Positions 44,111-55,127 of a stretch of 64,000 nt of DNA are shown here, piece by piece. The DNA lies in NCBI GenBank assembly GCA_010356995.1, contig ML996689.1, positions 1,695,979-1,759,978 on the forward strand, read 5' to 3'. Source of the stretch: Trichodelitschia bisporula. Lineage: Eukaryota; Ascomycota; Dothideomycetes; Phaeotrichales; Phaeotrichaceae. How positions within the stretch are numbered: the stretch's first letter is position 1; every line of letters begins with the position of its first letter. A program made the position numbers and the translations under genes. A model generated the notes under the pieces. It was given only the letters and a program-made list of their open reading frames with translations. It was not told the DNA's origin and did no database searches.

Positions 44111-44800
44111 CCTAGGCGGCAAGGTTGACGTAAATCATTTGACAGTAGTGCCGCCCGCGCCCAGAGCTCAGCCCAATGTCAACATAGCGGGACATATGAT
44201 CCCAGATCGTAGTGGAGTTTTCAGGCGAGTATGCCTCGTCAAAGTACTCTGCGAGGAGCGTTCTGTCCTTCATGGCCCGCAGCGCCGCCGAAGCCTCCAC
44301 AGGCCAGGATATGAAGGTTCGCAGAGGTGCCACCCCATGCGGGCGATGAAGGTCGATTTGTTGCGCTCCCGCATATCCCGGAACACATGGTGAATGGAGC
44401 CAATGCTGAAGGTTTGCTGCAGTTCCCGGGTGATCAGTCGGGCGGCGACTTCGAGGATGAGAGGGAGGGCGCCGAACCCAGCGCTAGGTCGTTAGTAGAG
44501 CAAAGAGGCCAGCGGGAGCCACCACATACCTTCATGTTCTCAAGCCTATGGTACTTGAACTATCGGACGTTGTCCATAAACCGCGCGCGCGCGTCCGTGA
44601 ATGTACGCAATTCCCCGAACACTTGGGCCTTATATACGGGCAAGAGGCTTGTCCGCTTGCACTCCAGTAGAATGAGAGGGTTCATGGGGCTTTTGCTGTT
44701 CTCGCACAGGATTCCTCCATCCGTCAGGGAGTTTACAGCTTGCTGCCGGGGAAGACCTTGTAGGTGATGGCAGCTCCACTGACATTTAACTACTCTCAGG
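44111..44800 (-). pseudogene. Unidentified coding relic or degenerate gene
   Basis: Minus-strand blocks look coding but change frame. They include VFGELRTFTDARARFMDNV followed by a stop, KYHRLENMK ending at a GT donor with a possible 46-nt intron, and AGFGALPLILEVAARLITREL with IHHVFRDMRERNKSTFIARM. In another frame comes DRTLLAEYFDEAYSPENSTT...YVDIGLSSGRGRHYC to a stop near 44113. A functional gene with unusual splicing cannot be excluded. I recognise no family. Confidence 0.35.
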
Positions 44801-45075
44801 TGCATGACGTGGTCGTCGACAATTGGGACTGGTAACCGAATAAATAACGGTCAGGTAAAGAAGGAAAGAATCGCTTGTGTCTGGAGCGAGACGAGGATCC
44901 AGAGAGCCAGGTTCGGGAAGTCACCAACGGTGTTAGAGGATCTGGAAGATGCCGATGTGCCTTAAGTGTAGTTATGTGTCTTCTGACTCGCGAAAAGGTC
45001 TGAGGCGATGTGACTGTTCCCCTACATCCTGTGGTGACACACCGAGAACTGGAAGCCCAAACGGCCTCAGCTCTG

Positions 45076-45290
45076 TCATCCATTCCACACGGCGCGAGGG
45101 AGAACGGCTATCTCCCTCGACAACGCGCTAGGCTGTCCCTTGAAGTGATGGCGATTGACCGAACGGATGTTGTTCAACCGGCCAACAGTCAGGCCTGTGG
45201 TACGGCCATTCTTGAGGGCCATAATGACTTCCATCGGGCCTTGTTGATGTGACCTGTTGTGGATTTCTTCGATGGTTCCTTTTTCGTAGA
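45076..45290 (-). pseudogene. Trypsin-like peptidase domain fragment (tentative)
   Basis: The frame reads VIMALKNGRTTGLTVGRLNNIRS...SREIAVLPR and then stops. The K-x-G-x-T-T/S-G-L-T-V-G-R block and the later IAVLP resemble fungal trypsin-like peptidase-domain proteins. There the GDSGS catalytic segment would follow a few residues later; it is absent here. The assignment is from memory of the motif and is low confidence. Confidence 0.4.
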
Positions 45291-45560
45291 CGGGTCCAAG
45301 TCTCTGTCCAAATCGATGTCACCACCGACGTTGTATTCACTTGCAATATCGGCCAAGAGTGTCCTCGCATGGTCCCCAATGCTGCTTTTGGAGACCATGC
45401 GCCGCCAGTCGCTGACATAGGCATCGTAGCCGAAGGTTAGGACACGGATTCGCGAATCCGGGAGCGCTGACGGCAGCAAAGCTTTTGGCCATGGGCTATC
45501 GGCGCTTTTTGCTTTCCAGGTCCTCTCTCGGTCTCCAGTGAGCCCACGGACAAAGATAAT
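45189..45560 (-). pseudogene. Serine esterase/alpha-beta hydrolase-like N-terminal fragment
   Basis: Minus-strand frame from an AG at 45561: IIFVRGLTGDRERTWKAK..., LLPSALPDSRIRVLTFGYDAYVSDW..., IGDHARTLLADIA. This is the beginning of the DUF676-like hydrolase domain common at the N-terminus of fungal ankyrin/TPR/NACHT proteins. The expected G-x-S-x-G nucleophile elbow is missing because the sequence runs into the peptidase-like segment in another frame. Looks like a truncated, fused relic. Confidence 0.55.
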
Positions 45561-45639
45561 GCTAAGGCAGACGCCTAGTTAGCTCATTCTCGTGATGGTC
45601 AGCTTCACGTTGGCTAGTATAATGGTGGTGAAACTTACT

Positions 45640-45774
45640 CTCTGCGATGATAAAGAGCTTGAATCCTATGGAGTCCGGCTTGCCTGGTATTGTTGTCTTC
45701 CATTTTGGGCACCTCGGGTAGTGTTCCACGTGCTCATCCATTGTGAGGTGAGACGGCATGGGCATGAATTGCAT
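45640..45774 (-). mobile_element. Fragment of a PiggyBac-like (DDE_Tnp_1_7) DNA transposase
   Basis: The translation contains LTMDEHVEHYPRCPKWKT followed by IPGKPDSIGFKLFIIAES. An (S/T)-x-DE pair, then a basic stretch and xPGKPxPxGFKxxxLAxxG is the look of PiggyBac-type transposases around the first catalytic Asp. Only about 45 residues are visible, with no terminal repeats or TTAA duplication recognised. Tentative. Confidence 0.4.
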
Positions 45775-46080
45775 TGAAGCCTGCCGTTGCTATTAGCGTT
45801 GACCGCGAGTACTGCTCGGCACATACTCAGCAAAGCCTTCTCACCCTCCCGCCAGGGAAAGAAAACGTCGTTTGTACTCGTGGACCACTTCGGCTATCGA
45901 CAGAACATTTGGAGACCCAAACCGAGCCCGAAATTCAATGGCTTTTTCGATGATCTCGAGTACCCGGCCACGTCCGCCCGCGTCCCGCACAAGAAGCTAG
46001 ACATATCTCCTCGATAGGTCAAAGACCTCGACGCCGTTACTCCAGCGCGCCGTTCTCTTTCTTGACAAAGGCAAGCCAGT
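45775..46080 (-). other. Short coding-like relic
   Basis: The minus frame around 45870-45985 reads GRVLEIIEKAIEFRARFG then SPNVLSIAEVVHEY, which has codon use and hydrophobic pattern of real protein. It is open for only about 40 residues. Family unknown. Confidence 0.25.
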
Positions 46081-46212
46081 CAGAAAGAGCTACTTCTTCT
46101 TCGGCTGTCCCGCTGCTTGAGGCGTGACCTTCGACACCGGAGCCTTCGACGCCTTCGCTGGCCGGAACAGACGGCTCTCTGAGCCGTGAATGGTGATTGA
46201 ATGATTGAACGA

Positions 46213-46436
46213 TGAATGATGGGTGATGGGTGATGGGTGATGGGTGATGGGTGATGGGTGATGGGTGATGGGTGATGGGTGATGGGTGATGGGTGATGGG
46301 TGATGGGTGATNNNNNNNNNNTGGGTGATGGGTGATGGGTGATGGGTGATGGGTGATGGGTGATGGGTGATGGGTGATGGGTGATGGGTGATGGGTGATG
46401 GGTGATGGGTGATGGGCGATGGGTGATGGGCGGTAG
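46213..46436 (+). repeat. Heptamer minisatellite (TGATGGG)n with assembly gap
   Basis: About 30 near-perfect copies of TGATGGG lie on either side of a 10-N run at 46312-46321. The last copies vary (GGGCGAT, GGGCGGT). Since Ns interrupt the array, its true length is unknown. The unit is not the fungal telomere repeat TTAGGG. Confidence 0.97.
46312..46321. other. Assembly gap (10 N)
   Basis: Ten Ns lie within the heptamer array; likely a placeholder where reads could not resolve the repeat. Confidence 0.99.
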
Positions 46437-47110
46437 GTGAGGATGAAGTTGACAAGTGAAGAAAAAGGTCGGATGAGAATTTAAGAGGACAGCTGGCCAC
46501 CATCCGGGGAAGGGACGTTACTGCCTCGTCCTCCCCGAGTGGTAGGAGCGGTCCAAGTCAGTCCAGAGGAAGAAAGGACGACAGCATCACACCTCGTACC
46601 GTAGGAAAGAGCTCCTCGCACTACAGGAAGGAGCACTCCATCCTGTGATGGCGCAAGGATGGACGTCTCAAGATCCATCGGGCCGTCTTGAGTCCCGACA
46701 TAATTCGACTCTGGCACCGGAAACATCGGGCAGCTCGTATCTGAAGCAAAATTTCAGATGTTGTGCTAAGGGCGATATCAGATATATCACATGACCTGAC
46801 CGTGACGATCGTTTCGTGAGTTGCAACAACCCTCATCGCATGCCTCCCTTCGAACTACCGTATGCAATGCAGCCTAGCGTCCGATGGAGGCCTACGGTAC
46901 ATCGGCTCTCAACACAATGGCACCCTCGAAGATTCGCGTGCCTGCACAGCTATCAGCCCAGCCCCGACCCGAGTCTCGCCGAAGAGTGATATCACAAGCA
47001 AGTTGATAGATATCCCCGCAAGAGCGATATCGCTCACATATGACGCATGGCCCCACCCCAGCGCAGCGTGGGGGTACCCACAACCCACAACCCCACGGCA
47101 CCCGCTCGTT

Positions 47111-47497
47111 TCAGATTCGGCAGTCCGTAGTAGACCATTGCGCCTGCAGCATGCAAGTGATGCGGTAGCGGCATTCGCCTTGCCTTGCGACTAACAGGCT
47201 GTATATTGCGATGAGAAGCCACGGTTGATAAGTGTATCGTACGACGGTCGCCAAGTCCAGAAGACGTCTGGAAAGCGTGGAGTAAGCTGAATGATGCGGC
47301 CAACGTCGGGTGATCTCGCCAGAGGAGGTTGAAGCTATCGCAGACTCGATATCGGACATTTGAACCAGATCACCATTCCGGAGTCCAAGTTGATGGGCAA
47401 GACACAGCTCCGGATCGGGGAACGTCAAGTAACCCCATGTGCAACGGGCCAGTTTGTGTGCGTCCACCATCTCCGGCTCGTCCCCGCGTACAACCAC
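47111..47497 (-). CDS. Possible hypothetical ORF (weak)
   Basis: The frame has 128 codons with balanced composition (PDPELCLAHQLGLRNGDLVQ, LSRRLLDLATVV) but the first ATG lies in mid-frame and no splice partners were found. It could be a relic exon. Function unknown. Confidence 0.2.
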   Translation of the reverse strand: MVVRGDEPEMVDAHKLARCTWGYLTFPDPELCLAHQLGLRNGDLVQMSDIESAIASTSSGEITRRWPHHSAYSTLSRRLLDLATVVRYTYQPWLLIAIYSLLVARQGECRYRITCMLQAQWSTTDCRI

Positions 47498-48740
47498 ACG
47501 TCTCCTTTCCGTCGGATCCAGACCCGAGTGTAGCGGGCACCTGACGATAGCTTCACACCAAAAACAAAAACAATTCCCGACTCATCAGCTAATCGTACCG
47601 CCTTGTACAGACCGGGCCGATGTTTGTCTCCCCTCATAGGCAGCGCGGGAGGGTGGTACTCCTGCAACGCGGAACTCTCCTGCCATGCTGACCGGCCGCC
47701 TGAACGAGAAGGGAGCTATTCAAGCACCAGCGCGACACAGCGCGCGCTCGTGACGACGCCCAGTCGACGATAATGCCCCGCCTCGCGTGCCAGCGACAAG
47801 CGTGTATTCAAGGTTTCTAGCGGTGAAAGCGGGGCGAGGGTTGTAGTCGGGCGGCTAGTGCAAAGTGCCGAGGGGGGGAAAGCTGCTGACTAGAACTAGT
47901 TGGGATGAAATGTTGGTATTCTCGCAGCACCTGTGGGGAAGTGCAATGTTGTGTATATGCCGGGATCGCCTGCTTGCTGCAGTCGGTCACTGAGGCACTT
48001 CCGAGCGGCGTCCGCTCGGGGGATTGATGGCAATGGAAGACATGTCGTTTCCTTGTCGGCGCAAGGTGACGTGAAGGCGGCGAGCTAGCAACGCTTTCCA
48101 GTTGGCCGGTGGGTTCGGCGGGTTCGGGGCTAGACAAGCGGCGGCCCACCAAGTGGGGTGGGGGTGCAAGGGGCTTTTCAACGGCGTCGACCTTTGATCT
48201 GAGCATGTTAGGGCCAAGGCGTGGGAGGGCTCAGAGAGGGGGATTGTTGATAGACATCGCAGTAGCAATGCCCGGTGTCCAGGTGATGAGAACGAACTTG
48301 AAGATGAGCGGTGTTCATGTGAGCATAAGCCGCATCCCGGCGACGCAGGGCAGACGCATCGTTCTCGTTGGCCACCCGCCTGTTCAAGGGTGGGCTTCAC
48401 GATCTTTTCTCGCGCCATACGATGCCCTGGCAATGATTTCCATTCAGAGCAAAGAAACACCCAACCAACCACTCTCTACAAACCCCCACCGGACTAGGCG
48501 GCGCGAATCATGCGAAACAGCGGTGGCGGCTGCGGCTGGCTCGCCCGACCCGCTGCAGAGGGCGGCGGGCGCCACGCGCGCTGCTGCAGAACACACGAAG
48601 GGTTGCGGTGTTTGTTTCGTTTGGGGGTTGAAAAGTGTTTACCGCATTGCTTTTGTCTTCTGGATCGTAGGAAGAAGAAGTGGGATGGAGTGAGTGAATT
48701 GAGGGATATCAATTCATCAATTGGCGAATCTAGACTGTTG

Positions 48741-48816
48741 CTTTGATGCTTTGATGCTTTGATGCTTTGATGCTTTGATGCTTGATGCTTGATGCTTGAT
48801 GCTTGATGCTTGATGC
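48741..48816 (+). repeat. Microsatellite of 8-mer TTTGATGC changing to 7-mer TTGATGC
   Basis: Five copies of an 8-bp unit (GCTTTGAT) are followed by five or six copies of the same unit shortened by one T (GCTTGAT). The switch shows loss of one base followed by expansion of the shorter unit. Confidence 0.95.
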
Positions 48817-50337
48817 GATGCGGGATATGTGATTATGAGGAACTGCAGGATAAGGCTCGAAGAGATTTCACTCTGCAATCTGCAACGAATTGAAGCCTTC
48901 AACGATAATCAGCCCTCTGCAAGCCACCTTTGATAGCATTTGGCGGATTGTGGCTGTTGTGTGTGTGAAGGATCGTGGGTCGTGTGTCTTCTTGGGACTA
49001 AGTTTCCTCCCACCTTTTTCTAGCGTTCCCACTCGCCCATGCTCCATCGCCTCTCTTCTTCTCTTCCTTCCCCCCAGCAACGTCCATTATTACTTTGCTC
49101 CCCTTGCCGCTGCTCTTCTCCTCTTTTGTTCTGTCGGACACGGCCATTTGCTCCGTTCCACATTTCTCAACAGCAGTCTTCACCCACCATTCGGAAACAC
49201 AAAGGACGTTCTCTTATCTATCTGAAGTACATCCATTTCTTCTTTCACTCATCTCACGACACCTTTGCGCGAGAAAGGGTCTCCAAGCAGCTGAGCACTG
49301 CCCAAGCTCACCACCAAAAGCCTCACACTCAGTACAGGGTGCGTCCACTCTTCTCCCCCACTCCCACTCTCAACATCCCTTCATGCAGTGTTCCGCTCCC
49401 CGCCGACCGCAGAGTGCACTGATGCGCGCTGATCGCCGCTGTGCGCGCCCCGCGTGTCGCCTCGGAGTACCGAGGAGTAGTCAATTTACTTTGCATATAC
49501 GGAGGTACTTCGCTTCCCAGTAACTGACGAGACATCCCCGCGCAGGCCAGCTTGCCAACTCTCGGACTCTGCTCCTACTCTCTCTTCACCTGCCCCCGCC
49601 GGCCTTGACATGCGGCGCGAACCGTCAACGGACCTGCAATTCACCTGTCTCGTCACAGCCTTCGATCCGCCTTTTAAGGAGCTGCGCGTTGCGCCTCTCT
49701 ACTCTGCAGCGACTGCAAGCGGCGTGTACTAGACTCTCGACGAACTACCTTTCTCTACTTACGCCATACCTCAACACACCGGCACAGTACACCTCAACAA
49801 CCTGTGACGAAACGCATCTCGTCACCCCGGCGTCGCGTGCTCCAACAATCAGCGTACCACCAACTCCAAGGGCGCATGTCCGGCCGTGCGTCGACGCTTT
49901 GGATAATTGCTGCATTTGCACCCACATCCCTTCGGGAAGATTCGGAGGACGTATCCAGCTGTTAAAGGCAGCAGGTAGATTGTCCGCTATTTTCGTACTG
50001 GGAAGTACTTGTTCTCTCTTTTTTCCACATCGTACCACCCACACTTTAGCAGTGGGGGTTCCTTGTTACTTTTCGAGCTCTATACCCATCACATACACAC
50101 CCCACACTACGTCGCCGTCTAAGCTCCTTGGCCGTCTCGGACTCTCTACGCACATCGACCACGCCCTTCCGATATCACCCGCCCCTGCATTTTCCCCGCA
50201 TACTCCAGAGCGCCATACCCCACAAGCCCAGCCTTGTATCCATATTGGGCCTGTGCTGGAGCTACGTAGTCGTTTGAGGGATTCCATGGTTGTTTGCTGT
50301 CATCAATTAGCAACCTAGTCACCCACTCAGCCTCGTC

Positions 50338-52014
50338 ATGTCATTTCCTTTCCGAGACCCGGCGGCGGACGTGCCGCCTGACGTCTCCTCCGACGCAAAA
50401 CCCCGCAGGTTTGAGCCCCAGCTCATCGCAACGGCGAGGCGCTCGCGTCGTGTGGGGGATACCAGGCCCGCACACCACCCGACCGATCGTACGGACGCCA
50501 TCCCGGGCCAGCCCGAGGCTCGCAAGCCTCTGCCCCGGCGCCCGAAGCTAATCACCCGCAATACGACGGGTACCTTGGATCGTTTAAACCCAACCAGGGA
50601 AATGCGGCGGCTGGGCATCCCACTCCCGAAGCGCCGCTGCTCCTTCAACAGCACGCGCCCTTTTTCTCCCTTCTCGCCATTCGACGACGACACCCCCGAG
50701 CTGTCCACGTCGCCCTCGTCTGCGTCGGAAACCGACTGTCCTTCCAAGCGTGGCTCCGCCTCCCCCACCTACCTCCTCGACCTCGCCGCCCTCCCTTCCC
50801 GCGCCGACCTCGAAGCCGCCGTCGCTGCCTTCCCCAACGAGGACCGTCACGTCCCCATCGCGCACTTCGTCGACTCCTCCAACGACGACTACGATACCCG
50901 CGAGCGCGCCGACTCGTTCAACTGGGAGCTGAAGGACATGCGCGCGCACACGGCTCTGCTAGAAGCGGAGCGCGAGAAGGAGCGTGCGAGGCGCGAGGCC
51001 CGCCGCCAGCGCGCCCGCCAGATGTCCGACCGCTGGGCCCCGCCGCAAAAGATCGTCCTGCCGCCGCCGTCACCGCCCCGTCAACCGGACGGCGAGATGG
51101 AGCGCATGCGGAGGCAGGCGCGCCCGCCGATGCTGGGAACGGAGATCAAATTCCCGCGCTGCGTTTCGCCGGACCGTGCTCGCTTTGATACTACCCAGGG
51201 CTCGCATGCTGCTCGCTCCGCTATGTGCTACCTCACTGCGCACACGGGAGATGCGTCACGCACGGCGACGGAGCATCGTAGTGGGAGCGGGCTGTGGTGT
51301 CCGAAGGGAGTGAGCGGTGGTGCCTGTGGTACGCAGGGGAGTCTGTGGTCGCGGGGGTCGTCGAGTAGGGCTGTGAGTCCGTCGAATGTGAGCCCGACGA
51401 ACAGCAATAGTAGCAGCAACAGCAACATCAAGGGGACTTCCGGTCTCTGGGGAGGATTCTGCGTGGACTCCGGGACACCGTTGCGCGGCCCGATGGGGCT
51501 GGTGACGCCGATGGTCGAGGAACCGGGCTTCAACTGGGTTCGCGAGCGGGGATTGCCCCCCTCGCCGCCGCCGTCGACCTGGGACGGTCTTCACGAAGAG
51601 CTCGAAGAGAAGGCCATGGCGACAGTAACGGAGATCGTGGAAGAGCCCGAGAGTATCGAGAAGGAGGAATTCGATGACGCCTTCGTCACGCAGGTGTACA
51701 ACTACCTGTCCCTCGGGTATCCGGCGCTCGGCCGGCGGTACGACGGGGAATTGTCAAGGGTGACGCGCGTGCCGATCGAGGAGCTGCGCAAGGATGACAA
51801 TCTGAGTGCGGCGAGGGGGTATATCCGTCTTGGAGAGGGGGAGGAGTGCTGCGGTGCGGCGGTGGGCGAGGAGAGTTGTGCGAGGTGGCGCGCGCTGCGG
51901 AAGTATATCCAGGAGTGGGGGAGGCAGTGCCCGAAGATGATGGAGGAGGAGAGGGGGTTGGCGCTTATGAGGGGGGTGGGGATGGGAGAGCGGAGGGGGA
52001 GTTGGCGCGGGTGA
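50338..52014 (+). CDS. Conserved-looking, largely disordered protein
   Basis: A single ORF of 558 residues starting at ATG 50338. The N-terminal half is Arg/Pro/Ser-rich. A charged helix lies at about 195-235 (LLEAEREKERARREARRQRA). Short conserved-looking islands include GTEIKFPRCVSPDRARFDTTQ, SGLWGGFCVDSG and EFDDAFVTQVYNYLSLGYPALGRRYDGELSRVT near the end, which resembles C-terminal blocks of uncharacterised Pezizomycotina proteins. A GCAACAGC tract encodes a Ser/Asn run at about 355. No catalytic motif; function unknown. Confidence 0.75.
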   Translation: MSFPFRDPAADVPPDVSSDAKPRRFEPQLIATARRSRRVGDTRPAHHPTDRTDAIPGQPEARKPLPRRPKLITRNTTGTLDRLNPTREMRRLGIPLPKRRCSFNSTRPFSPFSPFDDDTPELSTSPSSASETDCPSKRGSASPTYLLDLAALPSRADLEAAVAAFPNEDRHVPIAHFVDSSNDDYDTRERADSFNWELKDMRAHTALLEAEREKERARREARRQRARQMSDRWAPPQKIVLPPPSPPRQPDGEMERMRRQARPPMLGTEIKFPRCVSPDRARFDTTQGSHAARSAMCYLTAHTGDASRTATEHRSGSGLWCPKGVSGGACGTQGSLWSRGSSSRAVSPSNVSPTNSNSSSNSNIKGTSGLWGGFCVDSGTPLRGPMGLVTPMVEEPGFNWVRERGLPPSPPPSTWDGLHEELEEKAMATVTEIVEEPESIEKEEFDDAFVTQVYNYLSLGYPALGRRYDGELSRVTRVPIEELRKDDNLSAARGYIRLGEGEECCGAAVGEESCARWRALRKYIQEWGRQCPKMMEEERGLALMRGVGMGERRGSWRG

Positions 52015-53784
52015 CTTGCGGGACGGGGGAGGTTGTGATGGGATGGGGTTCTTTCTTTTGTGGGGGCTTTTGCATTTGCTGCGGGATACCCCTTTTGCAT
52101 GCTCTGAGCGGAGCGGCTGCTGTGAGGCGGAGCTGTATAGATTGTGATTTTTCGGCTTTTTGTGAGGGAGGTGTTTTTGGGGCTGGGAAAAAGGTTAGCG
52201 GGTTCGGTTGTGTTGGATTTTTTTTGGTCTTCTTTTCTTTCATCCTGCATTGGAGCGGGTGTTCGCGTGTCAGGCATCGTCTTTCTCTATGGGAGAAGGG
52301 GTTGTAGCATGGGAGTAGGCAGGGAGTAGGTAGTGAGGAATAGATGGTGTAGATGTCCGCATATTCACTTTGCCTCGTTTTGTGAAGGACCTTGGTGATG
52401 AATGCGGTGGAGGATTTTTTGCGATGCGTCACGTCGTGTGTCTCGTGAGGCTGATGAGTCAGGCCCGGGTAACGATGGGATCTGCCCAGGCCGCCGATTG
52501 CCGACTTCCGACGCTAGGTTATCCTAGGGGCCCTTGGGCCTTGTTGCATGGGTGTGCACGACTACATGCGTACTACGGTACGACGCGAGAATGGGGATGA
52601 GGGTATTTAGGCTGGAGTGGTGATCGGTGGATGTGCGAAGAGGGAGGTGGAGGGGTGGAGGGGCGTGAGGGGCTAATGCTGTGTGTTTATTGATTGGGCG
52701 TTGGACGGGACTTGGAGATCGCGATCTTGATGGTGGAGAGGGGAAGGCTAGGAAGGTTTGGGGGGATGATGCAGGTTCGTGTTCTTGAGGCTGCGCGGGG
52801 GCGATGGTGGGCGAGAAGGGGAGGCGATAGGCATCAGGTTCGACGTCTCCTGTTCCTTTTCTATGCATGTTCCGTCGTTAGCACCCCTCTTAAGCACTCC
52901 TCGCTCTTCTCTACTCGATTGCCCCAGATCCAGCTATTCCAGGCCCGACCCAACCCATCCAACCGGCAACAGATCCGATCCCTCCCCACGGAGCGCGGAG
53001 AATAGCATCTTTCCTTGTGTTCGGCGCTACGGACATATTTAGCAGCGAGTGCTTCGTGCGCAGAGCTAGCCGCTGCGGCGGGACGGGACTTGAGGGGATG
53101 TGATGTGTCTGGGGTATATCAGACGTGATATAGCTGGCTGTTGGTGGGGGGTGGTTTTTGTTCGAGGTCCTTGGACGTGCAGGGAGCGAGGGACGAGACT
53201 GATGCACGAGCATAGGGGGAGGGGATCGGGATATCAAAAGCCATACTCAGGACTTCAACGCTTATCAAGACGTCTTCACCATCTACCCCCATCACCACTC
53301 CTCCCCAGCCAGCAATTCAGGTCCTCGCACACAGTACCACCTCCCTCGCGGACACGCCGATCTAACCAGGAACCATATCCCCGGCTCTGTCCTCGAGCTC
53401 TTTCAAGAGCAATTGCTTCTCCAGCCCAAGCCGCTTCTTCCCGGCCCTATCCCCAAGCTCTTTCAGGAGCAATTGCTTCTCCAGCCCTAGCCGCTTTTAC
53501 TCTCCCACCTTAACACCCCCCATATAGCCCGCCAGCGCACAACGCGTGGCTTGCACAACGTACGTCTCCTTCACATCCACAGCAATGTGTCTTAACTACC
53601 ACGCCCGACGTTGCCTGCTTGTTCTCAGCCCGCCACCGGCGGCCGCCGCTGAGCTCCCGTTAGGGCGCGAAGAGAGGGAGGAGGGGGATGTACATATCCC
53701 CCCTCCTCACCGGCCGTTTCTCGTATACACAGACACCACCTACCAGACAACTTACCGCGTTTCTGCGAACAGGCAGCACCACGC
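52015..53784. other. Intergenic, no supported gene
   Basis: G/T-rich after the stop (52015-52350), then short ORFs without motifs. A tandem repeat lies at about 53385-53497. Confidence 0.5.
53385..53497 (+). repeat. Two-copy tandem repeat, about 60-bp unit
   Basis: AGCTCTTTCA(A/G)GAGCAATTGC followed by TTCTCCAGCCC(A/T)AGCCGCTT occurs twice, about 60 bp apart, with few differences. The second copy is slightly truncated. Confidence 0.85.
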
Positions 53785-55127
53785 ATGCCCCCCACCCCCC
53801 CCTTCGACCGCGCCTTCCAGCGCACCCTCGCGCATAACACATGGAGCATGTTCGCTGTTGCGATGGTGATTGTCGGGCTCCGCTTGTCCGTCCCTCCCCC
53901 CCCCGCCCACCCCCCCAGCAAATGATGAAGGTAGCTAACGAGCAAAGGTACGCGCAGATACGCCGGCTTGGCTGGAGGGGGTGTAGGACGGATGATTATG
54001 TTATGCTCCTCGCCGCGGTGAGCGTGTTAGGCTGAATGATGTGGGTGGGGCTGACGGGATAGGCCTGGTACACGACGCTGATCGTGTGCTTGAACGTCAT
54101 AGCAGCCGGCGGGGGGAGCAATCTCGCGCCGCCGGGGCGGCTACAGGGGATTAGCGAAGAAGAGATCAGGGAGCGGGTGTGGGGGAGTAAAATCGTCGTG
54201 GTATCCGAGCAGGTCCGCTCCCCCCGTCCCCTCCCTTCCCCCTTCGGCCAGCCCGGCTCGCTAACGCTCGCCCAGGCCATGCTAAACACAATCTACACCC
54301 TCAAAGCCTGCCTCCTCCTCATGTACGCGCGCCTCACCGCCGGCAGCGCCTACGCACGCTGGGTCCGGCTCCTCGCCCTCTACACCGGCACCGGGTGGCT
54401 CGCCTCCCAAACCGCCTTCCTAACCGCCTGCCGCCCTCTGAACGGGTACTGGACCGTCCCCGCGCCCAACGCGCAATGCGCCACCCTCGCGCGGTACGCC
54501 ATCGTGCAAGCGGTTTTCAACATCAGCAGCGACGTGTGCATGCTTGGCATTTCCCTGCCTATGATCGCAGCTTTGCACTTACCGCCGAGGAAGAAAGCGG
54601 TTCTAGGGGTGGTTTTTGGTATGGGGGGTTTCGTGGTTGTGGCTGCGGTGTTGACGAAGGCGTTTAATTTGAGTGATGTGTGGGATCCGCGGTATATGCT
54701 TTGGTATGCGAGGGAGGCGAGTACGGCGGTTTGGGTGGCGAATGCGCCGCTTGTTTGGCCCCTGCTCAGGGAGTGGGTTCCGGTGCTTAGGACGGCAAGC
54801 AGGACGGAGAGGAGCTTGCCGGGGCATAAGTCCGGTGGGCCTGCGACGCTGGAGGCGGGCTTGCGGGCACCGGCGGGGACGAGGGATACTGGTAGTAAGG
54901 AGACGTTGACGGAGGGGGGGGGGAGTGAGAAGGAGATGGGGCTGGTGCTTCCTGTAAGGCCGCTGCCGGCGGCGAGGGAGGGCGTAAGGGCGCCGCCGCC
55001 GACACCGGCGGATGGTATGAGTGGGGCGTGGGGCGTGGGAAGGATACGGAAGGAGGTGCGGATTGAGGTTGAGAGCTCTGCGAGGGGGAGGGGGGAGGGG
55101 GGGGATGCGCGATACGGGGGGATATGA
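53785..55127 (+). CDS. Rhodopsin-domain integral membrane protein (PTH11-like family)
   Basis: Four exons: 53785-53885, 53948-54017, 54063-54212, 54276-55127; introns 62, 45 and 63 nt (the third in frame, with GCTAAC); 390 residues. The family pattern is clear: TWSMFAVAMVIVGLRLYAQIRRLGWRGCRTDDYVMLLAA, a KIVVVSEQAMLN block, LKACLLLMYARLT, then CRPLNGYW, FNISSDVCMLGISLPMIAAL, VLTKAFN and YMLWYAREASTAVWVANAPLVWPLLREW. This is the fungal rhodopsin-like seven-TM domain. The last 110 residues are a Gly/Pro/Glu-rich cytoplasmic tail. Roles in surface sensing are known for relatives but only inferred here. A broken relative is at 11590-11922. Confidence 0.92.

Larger units (their letters stand above)
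46437..50337. other. Gene-poor region, 3.9 kb
   Basis: The longest plausible coding stretches are on the minus strand at 47111-47497 (PEMVDAHKLARCTWGYLTFP) and 47425-47667. They overlap in different frames and match nothing I know. The last 700 bases before 50338 are pyrimidine-rich and may be the leader of the next gene. Confidence 0.45.

Noticed and set aside
46213-46436. Heptamer array as CRISPR or as an expressed His/Pro protein (minus ORF at 46090-46503)
   Set aside because: There are no spacers, and the ORF is simply the repeat translated, interrupted by Ns.
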